Under the pieces are notes generated by a model. That model was given only the letters and a program-made list of their open reading frames with translations. It was not told the DNA's origin and did no database searches. This document shows positions 25,675-36,570 of a DNA stretch of 64,000 bases, one piece after another. This stretch comes from Perilla frutescens. Its lineage: Eukaryota > Streptophyta > Magnoliopsida > Lamiales > Lamiaceae. The stretch spans positions 28,363,848 to 28,427,847 of the forward strand of contig BRKX01000012.1 in the NCBI GenBank assembly GCA_026008535.1. Reading direction: 5' to 3'. Position numbers and translations under genes: made by a program. Positions within the stretch are counted from its first letter, which is position 1, and every line of letters begins with the position of its first letter.

Positions 25675-25894
25675 TAAAGATTGAGATATTATAAGGTGAA
25701 AGAATAAAAAACCTGGTGCTTGCAAAATCATGAAGCTTTCCAGTGCTGGAGAAGATAATCAATCCAACATCAGCGTCACAAAGGATTGATAACTCTCTTG
25801 CTTTCTTCAGCAATCCATTCCTTCTCTTCGAGAAAGTCACTTGCCTACTTGTCGAATTATCAATTCTACGAATCACAATCTTCCCTCTCCCCAT
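17255..25894 (-). CDS. AGL17-like: MIKC-type MADS-box transcription factor, AGL17/ANR1-like
   Basis: DNA-binding regulator expected to act as a dimer on CArG boxes in the nucleus. Seven coding exons on minus: 25713-25894, 24142-24220, 18519-18580, 17853-17952, 17691-17732, 17520-17603 and 17255-17410. They join in frame to 234 aa, a normal MIKC length. Residues 1-60 are the MADS domain (MGRGKIVIRRIDNSTSRQ, SKRRNGLLKKA). Exon 2 gives the I region; exons 3-5 give the K-domain heptads (QREAANLRQQL, GEEISGL, DLQNLENQLETSLKGIRVKK). The C terminus ends PKDVMNLG. MADS-domain wording and exon plan fit the AGL17 clade (root nutrient response or flowering roles in relatives). The intron after exon 4 has a GC donor (AAG|GCAAGT); all others are GT-AG. 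Intron 2 is about 5.56 kb. A 5' UTR intron (acceptor tttgcag just before the ATG, donor GTAAGT at 26171-26178) is likely. No disabling change seen. Confidence 0.93.
18581..24141 (-). other. Large intron 2 of the MADS-box gene
   Basis: About 5.56 kb between the I-region exon and the first K-domain exon. It contains a foldback Mutator-like element (22572-23097), a C17 homopolymer (22188-22204), a T/A-rich stretch near 21155-21180, and 20500-22130, whose character resembles decayed LTR sequence without definable ends. No coding sequence on either strand. MIKC genes commonly keep regulatory elements in large early introns, but none can be pointed to here. Confidence 0.8.
22572..23097. mobile_element. 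Foldback Mutator-like MITE
   Basis: A 526-bp element flanked by a perfect 9-bp duplication, tagtttaat (22563-22571 and 23098-23106), the size typical of Mutator-like elements. The ends GGACAAATTACA and TGTAATTTGCCC are inverted repeats extending more than 40 bp. Both arms are built from tandem units of about 55-60 bp (each containing aatttaattc and caacgtttga), three to four on the left and two to three inverted on the right, around a unique core at about 22810-22930. No coding capacity. It sits inside MADS intron 2. Confidence 0.9.
24407..24640. mobile_element. Stowaway-like MITE (copy 3) in MADS intron 1
   Basis: The left end ctccctctatttctgtttaa follows a TA. The interior, in inverse orientation to copy 2, contains attaaatgag, tagaatgacact and ttaaaatgct, and the right end is degenerate near atgacacttatg. 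It clearly belongs to the same family as the copies at 8352 and 36571. The exact right terminus is uncertain. Confidence 0.65.
24656..24690. repeat. (CA)n/(TA)n microsatellite
   Basis: A simple AC dinucleotide run passing into AT repeats, within MADS intron 1, directly after the MITE. Confidence 0.9.
25001..25034. repeat. (AT)17 microsatellite
   Basis: Uninterrupted AT dinucleotides in MADS intron 1. Confidence 0.95.
25214..25289. repeat. Compound (CA)n(TA)n microsatellite
   Basis: A CA run of about 16 units continues directly into a TA run of about 21 units, in MADS intron 1. It creates a spurious open frame of alternating Thr-His and Tyr-Ile. Confidence 0.95.
25636..25674. repeat. (TAA)n microsatellite
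   Basis: About 12-13 trinucleotide units in MADS intron 1, about 40 bases inside the intron from the exon 1 donor. Confidence 0.95.
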
Positions 25895-26845
25895 TTTTTT
25901 TTTCCCTGCAAAATAATTAACCAAAAAAATAGGGTTTTTTATAAATATTTTGCTAATCTCTACGTAATCTAGGGATAGAAAATGATCTAAGCATATATAT
26001 GATCAAGATCGGGACGACGGCGAGAACTAATGATGAGCTAGAATCTGAAGAAATTGATCGTTGATTTCTCGAAAACTAACAAAAAGCCATTTGAACACAA
26101 CAACGTTAACCAAACAAGACTTGGTAAGAAAAGAGAGGGAAAAAAAACAAGAGAGAGACGAATATATATATGACTTACTAATTTGAGCTTGGAGTGAGGG
26201 GACTTATAATGAAAGAGAGAGTTCTATTTTGGTTTTGGAAGAAAATGGTTTTGTAAGCTGTGCGAAAAAAAAGGGTGGTTTTTTCAAACAAAGGCAAAAC
26301 CACTCTTTGAAAACATGGAGCTGCTTATTTTAATCCACCAAAAATGTTGGGGTGGTTTTGGATGAAATCCCTAATTAAATATTATAAAAATGGAGGGGTT
26401 TAATTAAAGTAATGGTGAGGTAGGGTAAGGACCAGCTGGTGTGATGAGAGATTAATAATTTTAATTAGCTTAATATACTTAATTTAGAAAGGAGGGACAT
26501 AAACAAATGTCGGGTAGTGAGAGAGAGTAGCATAAACATTGTACTACTCGAGAAAGTTGATGCAGTGGCTTCCTCGTACAATGAAAATGGAGAAGTTTTT
26601 AATTTTTATGTGATTGGTGTGGGTTGTTTGTCAATATATACTTATAAAATTAATAATGATGTTGTAGATATGTATCCTATAGATCACTGACAGGTAGCCA
26701 TGGCAAACTATCCAGTTTTAATTATATATTCCACCCAACTTAATTAGGTTTACAAAGTGTTCAAGATTGGTGATGATTACCATCGTCACTGATGAAGTTT
26801 TATTTCAATTGCATGCTTATATAATTATTTATATATCAACACAAC
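25895..26845 (-). promoter_or_regulatory. 5' UTR and upstream region of the MADS-box gene
   Basis: Read on minus, a probable 5' UTR exon ends near 26179 with a consensus GTAAGT donor, and the acceptor tttgcag lies 10-12 bases before the ATG. Further up the sequence is AT-rich without a gene. Transcription start and TATA box cannot be fixed. Confidence 0.45.
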
Positions 26846-27664
26846 CAGGGCCGATCCTAATGATTTGATGGCCTGAGTCGAGAAGAAAAATAAGGCCCTT
26901 GTTTTTCATTTTATAACTTAATAAATAAATTGAACAACATGCACCATACGCAAAATATATATGAAATATATGAGATTATTAACCAAATCAAACGAACAAA
27001 TATATGAGATTATTCACCATTGACGGACTTGGCTTTAGGAATACAAATTGAAAAGGAAGCAAAATAAGAAAAAGTGGTTGGTGCCTCTCACGCTCTGCAG
27101 TGTTTTTTTTTTTTTGAGCAGATATGATCTGCACTTCTGCAGTGTTTAATATTTTTATAGTTGTTGAATATTTTTCTATTGTTCTAACTTTTATTAAAAA
27201 ATATATATTGAGTTTAAATAATAAAGAATTAAATATTATTAAAATAGTTGGGGTTTGATTTTAAGGGATTAGATGGCTGTTGTTTATAACAAAAGGAAAA
27301 AAAAAAAAAAAAAAGATTGCGATTGTGTGTGTTTATAACAAAAGGGAAAATAGCTATTAAATAAACAAAAAGGAAAAAAAAAATGGAAAAGCTGCTACAG
27401 TGTTATGTAACAAAAAGAAAAGGAGGGGGGAGAAATAACAAAAAGGAAAAAAAAGGCTACAAAAATTACGGTAACTGAGTTTCGAACACTCACCCTCTAC
27501 AGCGCAAGAGCAGAGCTTACCCGCCAGGACAACTTCATTTATAGTTAAAATTTACAACTATGAATATATATAATACTATTGAATATTTTGGGGCCCCTAA
27601 TTTTTTGATATTTTTCGGGGCCTGAGGCGACCGACTCACTTGCCTCATGCAAGGAGCGGCCCTG
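26846..27664. mobile_element. hAT-type non-autonomous element with tRNA-like module
   Basis: An 819-bp element with inverted ends cagggccgatcct and aggagcggccctg, and a perfect 8-bp target duplication aacacaac (26838-26845 and 27665-27672). Subterminal aaggccctt and ggggcc blocks mirror each other. On minus, around 27470-27535, it carries a tRNA-like pol III module (A-box-like tggcgggtaagctctg, B box gtgttcgaaactc). No transposase frame. Internal sequence differs from the hAT MITE at 8938, so it is a separate family. Confidence 0.9.
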
Positions 27665-27739
27665 AACACAACTTAGTACACCAGTCTTGATGGGTTGGCC
27701 CAAGCTCATTAAGAGGAAAAAAGGGTAAAAAACACTACC

Positions 27740-28101
27740 GTGTGCAAGGCGCGGAGCATGTCGTACATGCGCTAGTCTTATTTTTTAATTATTATTTATT
27801 TTTTTTTATTTTTTTAGTTTTTCTTAAAAATATATACATCATAAACTGAAATTAGTGAACTCTAAAATTAAACTGATTTAATTTAATTTTTTTTATTCAA
27901 GGACTCGTGTAGTGCACTCGTCATACGCTAACACGTGGGCTCGTGTACTAAGCTCGATAATTAATTTTTTTTTCCTAAAATGGAATTAGTGAACTCTAAT
28001 TAAAATTAAAGTGAATCAATTTAAATTTTTTTATCTGACAACTCGCATAGTGCACTTGCCTGACGCTAAGTTCATGCACTGCTCTCGATAATTAATTTTT
28101 T
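27740..28101. repeat. Diverged tandem repeat, about 128-bp period
   Basis: Two units (about 27847-27974 and 27975-28101) share the order gaattagtgaactctaa, tagtgcac, ctcgataattaatttt with many differences. A third, partial and more diverged unit may precede them from 27740 (tgtgcaaggcgcgg). No coding sequence. Confidence 0.65.
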
Positions 28102-28458
28102 CGAAATAAATATAAATTCTAAGTGAGATCTAATAAACTCTGATTTAGATGTATTAAACCATAATTATGTTGTAATAAAATAATCATATAATTAAAGTAG
28201 TATGTGATACTTTTAAGGTCTGACATATATTTTTTAGTGTAATGAGTGATATTTTTTCGGGTACAATTTTTATTTTTTTCTAGAGTGGGGGACGAGTCAA
28301 TCCGACCAGACCCTCGCGGCCTATTCGTCTGTAGGTGTGATGGGCATGATTTTGGGCCTCTAAGTCTGATGTGAAACTTTACCATTATATATAACTTTCA
28401 TGGGTTAAATATATTTTAATATCATGAACTTCAAATTGTGCCACAAATAGAAACACAA

Positions 28459-28680
28459 AATTAACAAAATTTGTAATTTTTTCTCACCTTATGAAATGAA
28501 TCATATCCTAAACTAAATGATAGACAAGTGCTTAATTAATTAATTCCTTACGAGTAATTTAGTATATATATATATATAATTAACAAAATTTGTAATTTTT
28601 TCTCACCTTATGAAATGAATCATATCCTAAACTAAATGATAGACAAGTGCTTAATTAATTAATTCCTTACGAGTAATTTA

Positions 28681-28717
<37 letters not shown>
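28459..28717. repeat. Perfect 119-bp tandem duplication ending in (TA)n
   Basis: Copy 1 (28459-28577) and copy 2 (from 28578) begin aattaacaaaatttgtaatt and appear identical to the end of the shared part (gagtaatttagta). Each is followed by a TA run, short after copy 1 and about 18 units after copy 2 (28682-28717). The identity implies a recent event. Confidence 0.9.
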
Positions 28718-28720
<3 letters not shown>

Positions 28721-28739
28721 GAGAGTTAACATGCATACA

Positions 28740-29359
28740 AGCTCTCAATATGTAATTTAGAGACAAATCTCAACCATTAATCTGTAGAGATCAACGAACA
28801 TCATTAGTTTTATAATGAAAAATGATTTATTTAAGATAATAATAAAATGTTTTATTTGATTATATTTAGTTATTATTTGAAAAATAAATTAATCATTATT
28901 ACATATATGCTTCGGGATGCTTTAATTAATAGTTGATGATACTATTTTTGTGTTATTGATGCTTTAATTGATATATAACACTTATAATTTGAAAACGTTA
29001 TTGTGAAGAAGCTAAAATTACTCAAACAAATAATTCAAAAAAAAAAAATGATATTAAAGAAATATCAAATTAGTATATAAATCGTTGATTACAACAAATG
29101 TTTGATGAAGACAATATAAAAGTCAAACGGTTATTAAAATGTGAAACATTCTAAATCAATGGAATTGATATTTATTAAGATATGGATTAATATTCCATGA
29201 TTAAAATGTCCTTTTTAACGTATTAAAAAATATGCATTAAAACACAATTAATACTAACCATTGATTTGCTAAAAAAAATAACTAGCCATTGATGTATTAA
29301 GATCTTATGGATTTTTTTTTTTTTTTTTTTAAGATCTAATGGATTTGATGAATCTCTAA
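28740..29359. other. AT-rich spacer
   Basis: No gene or bounded element recognised. A T-run at 29313-29332 lies between two similar stretches reading agatc and ttatggattt. Confidence 0.4.
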
Positions 29360-29367
29360 CACACTAG

Positions 29368-30057
29368 TAGGGCAACCATAAGGGGTGGCTAGGTGGGCTA
29401 CTAGTCTACTACCCCAGGACTCCCAAGTTTTATTTTTATTTTTATATTATATTTTAAAAAAATAGTTTTTGAAATATTTAATACAAGGTCTAATAAAAAA
29501 TATATGTATCATCACTCTATCTATTTTTCGAGATGTTACTATCTAAGTCTAATAATTTTCATATTTTGAATATCATCAGCAAAATATAGACCGATAACAA
29601 CAAAATATTTTGTTTCATATTTAAAATAATAAAATTTATTTACATGTTGTCTTTTTATCTCATATTTTATAGGATGGGTGAAAATATGATTAAATAAAAA
29701 AAAATTGAATCGAAGTATTTTTGTTCCTTTTTTAGTAAAATAAACTAACCAACATATCAATTTTTTATTATTCTTATTCTTATTATTTAAAAAAAAATAG
29801 ATATTGGGAAAAAAATGAATTTGATGAACCCATTGATAATTTTGCTTCTCAAAAAGCTCGAGGATCTAAATGATTTTGATAATTATTCGAGACTTGTTTA
29901 TTTTCTTGTATTTTTGTAAGTATTGATTATATCTTTTCAAAATTTAGGATGAAAATAACACTGATTTTTTTTTTTCAAAATACATGTGTGTGTTTGTGTG
30001 TAAGGGCCCTTCTTTTTTATTTTGTCATGGGGCCTCGAAATGTCAGGGCCGACCCTG
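29368..30057. mobile_element. hAT-type non-autonomous element
   Basis: A 690-bp element flanked by a perfect 8-bp duplication cacactag (29360-29367 and 30058-30065). The ends TAGGGC and GACCCTG are short inverted repeats with a changed first base on the left. Subterminal gggcccttc and ggggcctcg blocks near the right end resemble those of the other two hAT elements. No transposase frame and no tRNA-like module seen. Confidence 0.8.
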
Positions 30058-30102
30058 CACACTAGGTGGTGTTTATATTTAATCTCTCATTTGTATAACT
30101 AA

Positions 30103-32439
30103 AGGAAATTCTAAATGTAGCCCTCAATTTTCTCTTTATAGCCCTAAAAATTAATTAAAAAATAAATATTATTATACTGGACAATTTATCCTTATAACCA
30201 CATTCCTTAAAAAACCATAATCAAATTAAATAAAATGTCTGGTTTATAGCCCCGCACTCTCCATTAAAAAAGAAAAAGTTGTCTGCGATTTATTGATCCA
30301 TTCCACCAAGTTTTTCGTCATATATTTTTGTTTCATTTTTCTCATCCTCATTCTTAGGTTTTTTTTTTACCGATCAAATCTCGTCTTAATTTCTTCATAG
30401 AATTGATAATTGGTAGAAGATACAAATGACTTTGTGGTTTATATCTAAATCATAGATCCATGCATCACCCTCAACAATCCCTTCCAAAATTAAAATATGA
30501 CCGTCCTCTGTCTTAAATCCACGTTATGTACTCCGCCACCGATGATGAAGAAACGACTGAAACTCGCCACATCACTAAACTAGAAAAATGCTCAAAGACC
30601 ACTCTTGATTTACCACGGTTTTAGCAAAAAATCGTGGTAATTTACGTAATTACCACTGTTTTTAACAAAACTGTGGTCTATATATGAGCATGGTTCTCCT
30701 GAAAATGCACCACGGTTTTTACAAATTATGTGGTCTATATGCAAGAATCCACTACAACTACTGTCGAACTATGGTGTATGAGCGTATTTTTGTCAACGAC
30801 GCTTACTACAAACCGTGGTACATGTGAAAAAAATAATTTTCTATTTATTTCGAAATTAAAAGAAAAAAAAGATAAAAAAGAGGAGGGGATGAAAACTTGA
30901 AAGCGTCAAAATTTGAAAGAGCCCTAGCTCTCTTCCTCCCACTCTTAAGCCGTCGCTGATTCCACCCACCTATCTCCGTTCATCGTCTGCAGTTGTAAGC
31001 CTCAGAGAAGTAGAGTCGTTCGTCGTCTGATGTTGTGCCCTAAGCCACCGTGAGTGTGCTTGGTTTCAAGAGGGTAGAGTGAATCGAAAGGTGCATATTG
31101 AAATCAAAAAGATCCACAGCCGCTGCGAAGTGGAGCAGAGGTAGATTTGTTCGTTGTTTGTTGTTGTGCCATGAACCACTGCGAAGTGAAGCAACTGGTG
31201 TGTGAATTAAGATTTGGCTACACAAGTAAGAAAGATTTCCATAGTTTTTCAATCTCTATTTCTCGTGCACGTCTCTCAGAATAACTTTGTCCCATTTTTC
31301 TAAAATTCCTTGTCTAATTGCAAATTGAAGAAGGTAACACTTATAATTGTGTTAAATCTTATTTTATTGTTTGATATAAATGCCGACTTATTACGATTAT
31401 CAATTATATTATTTTTTAATTTGAGATTTATACAGGATAAAAACAATACATTTAAATAGAAAAAAATATGACCACGGTTTTTGAAAAAACCATGGTAAAT
31501 TTAACCACGATTTTAATAAAGAATCGTGTTAAATTTAACACGGTTTTATCCCAACCATCCTAATTTTACCACGGTTATATATCTAAAACGTCATAATTTT
31601 ACCATGGTTTTAATAAAAGTGTGGTAAAGTTACCACAGTTTTTAACCTAACCGTTGTAATTTTACCACGATTTAAATTAAATTGTGATTAATTTACGACG
31701 ATTGTTTCTAAATCGTGGTAATTTTACCACAGTTTTGAGAAAATCGTGGTAAAATTACTATGGTGAATTACCGTGGTGTATGAGCATGCGAAATTACAAC
31801 GGTGGCCTAGACCACGGCTGTAATTTCTCATACACCAAGGTTATTACATGTGGTCTATGTCATTTTTTTTTTGTAGTGCAAACACCCATCAAGAAAATCC
31901 ACATGACATTCTTTTTCTTCTTCTGCGTTGGTTATGTCTAAATCGGAAGAATGTTGTATCCTTGAAAGTGATATTTGGAAGACATGTAAAGAAATTGAAA
32001 TTGGTCCATCCATCATTAAAACCCAACAAACATTCATCCACCATAACCCAGTGAAGCTTCGTCTAGTTAAGAAAATTTTACAAAATAATAATAATTTTCT
32101 ATATAATATCAAATGAAATTAAGTTAATCTATTTAAATTTTCAAAAGGTGACGTTGTAATTTGAACAATCACATTTATGATAAAAAACAACATTTCCAAC
32201 GTAAATGGGATAAAAATGAAATTGTTGCTTCATGTCAATATTTGAGGACATGGGGAATAACTTTAGACTGTACTGCGAGAGTGAAGACAATAAAAGGGGA
32301 TTTCGAAAGCAAATAATTAGGAAAATAAAAAAAGAACTATGTAAATATAGGGTTAAAATAGAGATTTAAGTAATTTCTTTTTTATATATAATTGTGGGGG
32401 CTTTAAAGAGGAAAATAGAGGCTACGTTTAGAATTACTC
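30103..32439. mobile_element. Mutator-like element split by a CACTA element
   Basis: The left end (aggaaattctaaatgtagc) and inverted right end (gagtaattctaaacgtagc) form imperfect terminal repeats of at least 40 bp. They are flanked by an imperfect 9-bp duplication (tataactaa / tatgaataa, 7 of 9 equal). Total 2337 bp, of which 30573-31878 is a nested CACTA insertion, leaving a host of about 1.03 kb. The right arm (31880-32116) has open stretches that could be captured host sequence, but I recognise no gene. Confidence 0.65.
30573..31878. mobile_element. CACTA (En/Spm) non-autonomous element
   Basis: A 1306-bp element starting CACTAAACTAGAAAAATG and ending TTTTTTTGTAGTG. The inverted ends extend to the shared AAAAATG...GACCAC blocks (about 28 bp). 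The 3-bp flanks are cat and caa, an imperfect duplication. Both subterminal regions are packed with ACCACGG/CCGTGGT motifs in direct and inverted orientation (about 30607-30770 and 31470-31830), the usual form of CACTA transposase-binding arrays. The centre (about 30890-31330) is GC-richer and may be captured host DNA. No transposase. Confidence 0.8.
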
Positions 32440-33079
32440 TATGAATAATTATGAGACAATTTCTATGATACATTGGATATAATTATTTTCACCATATATA
32501 TATATATATCAATATATGTGTAGATCATGAGCTAGCTTCAGCGTGCCTGCAGGTAAACCCTCCTCTAGATGGAACGAAGGAGATTTTTTTTTTGAAAAGT
32601 AGTTTTGTACCATCTGCCAAAACTTGAAGAATTCCCAAAGATTAATTAATTATTTAATCTATGTGAGGTATCTTAATTATTAATTATTCAGTTTGTCAAA
32701 AAAAAAAAACTTAACTAAACAATCCTGTTAAAATCAAGAAAGTTGTCCAAAATCTTTCTTAAACTGGCTCACATATAATGAGCTGTACAACATTTATATT
32801 CTAAGATGGAAAATTTGTACTTTAAATCTAATTTATAATCTCCCTATTAAGCTGTCCATTCGGATATTCTTATTATATAATTGGTGTCTCACTACAGAGA
32901 ATCTTTTATCATTTTCTTTTTGGATGATAATGCTTTTCCTTTTTTTGATTAAAAATTAAAACACCATGTAACGTTGGTATAACTAATTAAGCCAAATGTT
33001 TCATTTAACTATCTGCGAAAGAGAGGGGTTAGTCTGCCGGTGCAGGTGATGAAACAAGTTTAGCAACAAAAAAAAAAAG
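32440..33079. other. AT-rich spacer
   Basis: No gene recognised; A-rich tract at 32698-32710. Confidence 0.4.
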
Positions 33080-33939
33080 GGGTAAATTACACTTTAATAT
33101 CGGATCTTTTAATTTTTTAAATAAAATATTTTGACCTTTGAATATTTACACTTTGATACATGACCTTGTAAACTGTATCAAATCTATCTCATGATCAATA
33201 ATCTAATACCACACACCTTATGTGATCGATCGCTGAAAATCTGATGTTGATTTTTTTAATTTCATGTTAGACCCAAAAAAATAAAAAATAAAATTAAAAC
33301 TTATACTTTTGAAGCAGGAATCACTATATTTTAAACTTATATTTTTTAAGTTGCGATCACAATATTTTTAATGATGAGATCATGATTGGAGTTGCAATCA
33401 AATTTTTATTTTAGTTGAACAAAAATTATTTTGATGTATTATGATATCGAATATTTCAACATATTTATTTATGATTTTAGTTTATGGCTATCAAGTTCAT
33501 CTTCTCGTCAATATATATTAGCATGTTTTTGTTATATTTTCAAATGAAATTGATTATCAATGTTACAGGAAGAGAAGATTGTATTGAATCACAAATTAAA
33601 AAAAAAGTAAGAAATATTTTTTATTTAATTTCCAATCGATTGTGATTATTTTTTGTTAGTTTTCTCATAGATTGGCCATCAGTAGGAAATATTATCTTGA
33701 CAATCAGGAAAAAAAAATTGATTAAAATTGTATATGAAAATTTAAGTTCTTTTTTATATGATGTGACATTATAAAAATTCATATAAGATTTTTGAATGTC
33801 CACATAGACTATAAGGTACCGGATAGTTGACCATATGATATATTTGATAAAGGTTTATAAGGTCGAATATTAAACGGTAAATATTGAAAGGTTGGAACAT
33901 TTTTGTTAAAAAATTTAAAGATTTGTGTATAATTTACCC
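33080..33939. mobile_element. Mutator-like MITE
   Basis: The left end gggtaaattacactttaat and inverted right end gggtaaattatacacaaat form terminal repeats, continuing with matching A/T blocks. Flanks are A-rich (aaaaaaaaa against aaaataaaa), so the 9-bp duplication is only suggestive. The ends resemble those of the foldback element at 22572 (GGRCAAATTACA). No coding sequence. Confidence 0.6.
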
Positions 33940-34135
33940 AAAATAAAAAGTTGAAATAATTAACAAGTTTTTTACTGTTTTAGACTTCTAGTTCTAAAGT
34001 TTTAGGAATCTCGAAGTTAATTTATGATTTGGGATCTCGTAGTAATAATTAATGTTTTTGTCAGATAAAAAGTGTTTTACTACTCTCTTTTTTGATAACT
34101 TTCACCACACCTATACCATCTTTAAATACATTTTG

Positions 34136-34380
34136 TCCCCCTCAATTTCATAACAATATCATTATAGATAAATGTACACACATTAATAAAGTAATCAAAT
34201 TCTTTCATATATTCTTATGTGAGTATACATTAAATTAAATAAGTTAAATATGGAAGTTTGAATGCATTAAATGAGAGTAGATGCAAAAAAAAGTGAATTT
34301 TTCATCTGGATTGTGTAGATTGACACTCTTTATTAAACAAAATTAAAATGCTGGAACTACACTTATTCAGAAACGGGTTG
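34136..34380. mobile_element. Stowaway-like MITE (copy 4, degenerate)
   Basis: The interior matches the family in the orientation of copy 3 (attaaatgaga, gattgacactctt, aaaattaaaatgctgg) and the right end reads acttattcagaaacgg. The left end (ccccctcaatttcataa) is decayed. Copy 4 lies about 15 bp from the Copia solo LTR. Confidence 0.6.
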
Positions 34381-34398
34381 GAAGATCTTGTTACTTCC

Positions 34399-35954
34399 TG
34401 TTAGGAAAAACTATCAAGAAAAATTCCTGAACTTATGGTTTTGATGAGATGTCAAAACATTTCCTGAAAAACTGAAAGAAGAATATTCAAGCTGGAAATC
34501 CTAGTTGACCAACTGAGGCTTAAAAGAGAATTCAGGTGAAGCAAGAGTCAACCAAACTGGAGAATGGTCTACCTAGCTGAAAGGATGCGTCAACCAGTTA
34601 GGAGATAACTCAACTGAGGGTTAAATAAAAAAAAAAGTCGAACTAGTTCAAGAATCAAACTGACAACCAGGTCAGTTTGAAGAGTCAAACTGACAGTCAG
34701 GTTAGTTGAACTGGAGAAGCAGAATCAACCGACTGATGAAACTGACAAGAAGTCAGTTTAACTGAAGACTGGAAGCATCCAACTGATGATCAGAACTAAA
34801 ATCAGTCCAACTGAAGCATCAAGACAGATTAACTATTGATAGCTAGAATTGAAGTCAGCCAACTAAAGTAATAGCCAAACTGAGCAGCCAAGCTCAGAAC
34901 TGTCAACTGAAGCTCAGAACTGCCAACTGGAAGCTCAAAACTACCAACTGGAGAATCTTGGAGTTAATGCTCAAACAAAGATCTTAGATTTAATGCTTAA
35001 TGGAGATCTTGGAGTTGATGCTCAATGGAGATCTTGTAGTTAATGTTCAATGGAGATCAATTGGCTAAGCAACGACTACTTCAACAAGTCTCAACGACTA
35101 TGAAGATCAAATACCATTGATGAACCAACAGAGCCATCGATCAATGGAACTCAACGGTCACAAGATCACTTCTCTATATAAGACGAGTGAATATGATTTT
35201 CAAATGACCTTCACTTTCTATTCTTAAGATCAAAATTAACTTTCGCTTATTCTCACAACTGAGCTTTCTTTCTCCCCTCTTTCAGCTCAAGTTTACAACA
35301 TTATCTCAAAGTTGCGAAAGTCCCAACTGAGAAGAATAACTAAAAGAATCAAACATTCAGCTAGCTGTCAAAAGTCCAGCCAGAGCCGTCTTCTCAGTTC
35401 AAGCTATACATCGATTAACTACTCAGCTCAACTCAAGGAGCACATCAGTTGATACCCATGTTCAAGACTAGCCTCTTGAAGATCGAGAGAGATCTAAAAT
35501 CTTGTAAAGACGATAATAACACCTAACTCTCCGAGCCACAGACGCTTGGAACTGCAAGTGTGAGCCGTCGACCCGCTGAGGTGACCGTGTAAAGAAACTC
35601 ACCGTTACCAGGTTCAGCCAACTGTCGTTCATTGTATAATTTGTAAAGAAACTCAAGTTATATAGTGAATTTGCCCTTTTGCAGAAGGAAGAGAGGACGT
35701 AGAAGTTTGAGACTTCGAACATCTACAAATCTCTTGTGTGTTGTACTGTTTAACTTAATCCCGCATATCTATAAACTGTACACAAATTCACATAAACTGC
35801 ACTCAAGCCAACTGAAATCGTCCAAGCTGATAAGTGCATAGATAAGTTGCTAAGCGAGTCAAGGGCCCCTATTATTCCGCATTTAAAGTTAAAGTTTTTG
35901 GATCAGTTTATTCACCCTCCCTCTAAACTGATATCGACTCGTTCGTGACCAACA
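34399..35954. mobile_element. Solo LTR, Copia-like
   Basis: A 1556-bp sequence starting TGTTAGGAAAAAC and ending GTGACCAACA, flanked by a perfect 5-bp duplication cttcc (34394-34398 and 35955-35959). The inverted hexamers TGTTRG/CCAACA are typical of Copia LTRs. A TATA box lies at about 35171-35183 (tctctatataaga). The U3 part is an array of short CAACTGA/AACTGAAG-type motifs. No internal retrotransposon region follows, so recombination between two LTRs is the likely origin. Confidence 0.85.
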
Positions 35955-35959
35955 CTTCC

Positions 35960-36570
35960 ATCCCAATCAGGATTTATAATTATACATTATTATTATTATT
36001 TAGTTTTTAGTTTTTATCTTATCTAGTTAATAATTATTTATTTAGGGTTCGTTATTTTATAATTAGGGTATATATTTTATTTAATTTTATTTTTTTTAAT
36101 CTATAAATGTTAATTATGATTGATTATAATATTTTTTATTTTTATAATAAATATTATTAAAATAATGAATTTGATTGTGCCAAATTGAAATCGAACTATA
36201 GTTGATTAAATCATAATTATAACTTTTAATAAATTTTAATTATTAGATAGAGTTCGTAATTTCAGGATATTATTGTTTCTTTTGTTTTTATTTCAAGAAA
36301 AAAAAAAAGAGAAAAAGTTGTGCCAAAATGCCTGCCCAAAACTACTATTCGTGGAATAAATGTACACATAGTGCTGTGCAGGGTTGCACTGAAATGATCC
36401 GGAATTCCGGATTCATATTTTTGTACATATTATATTTCCCTATATGTTTATTGCCGTAAAAATTTGATATCCAAATATTTCTATTATTTTTGTATCGTAC
36501 TATCATGTCATGTTAAGAATTTTTAAGGTGAGAGTTGTGAAGTCCCTAGTTTGTGGAGAAGAGACTAATA
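35960..36570. other. AT-rich spacer
   Basis: No gene recognised. Confidence 0.4.

Noticed and set aside
35468..35722. 84-codon minus-strand frame
   Set aside because: Lies wholly within the Copia solo LTR and has no protein character.
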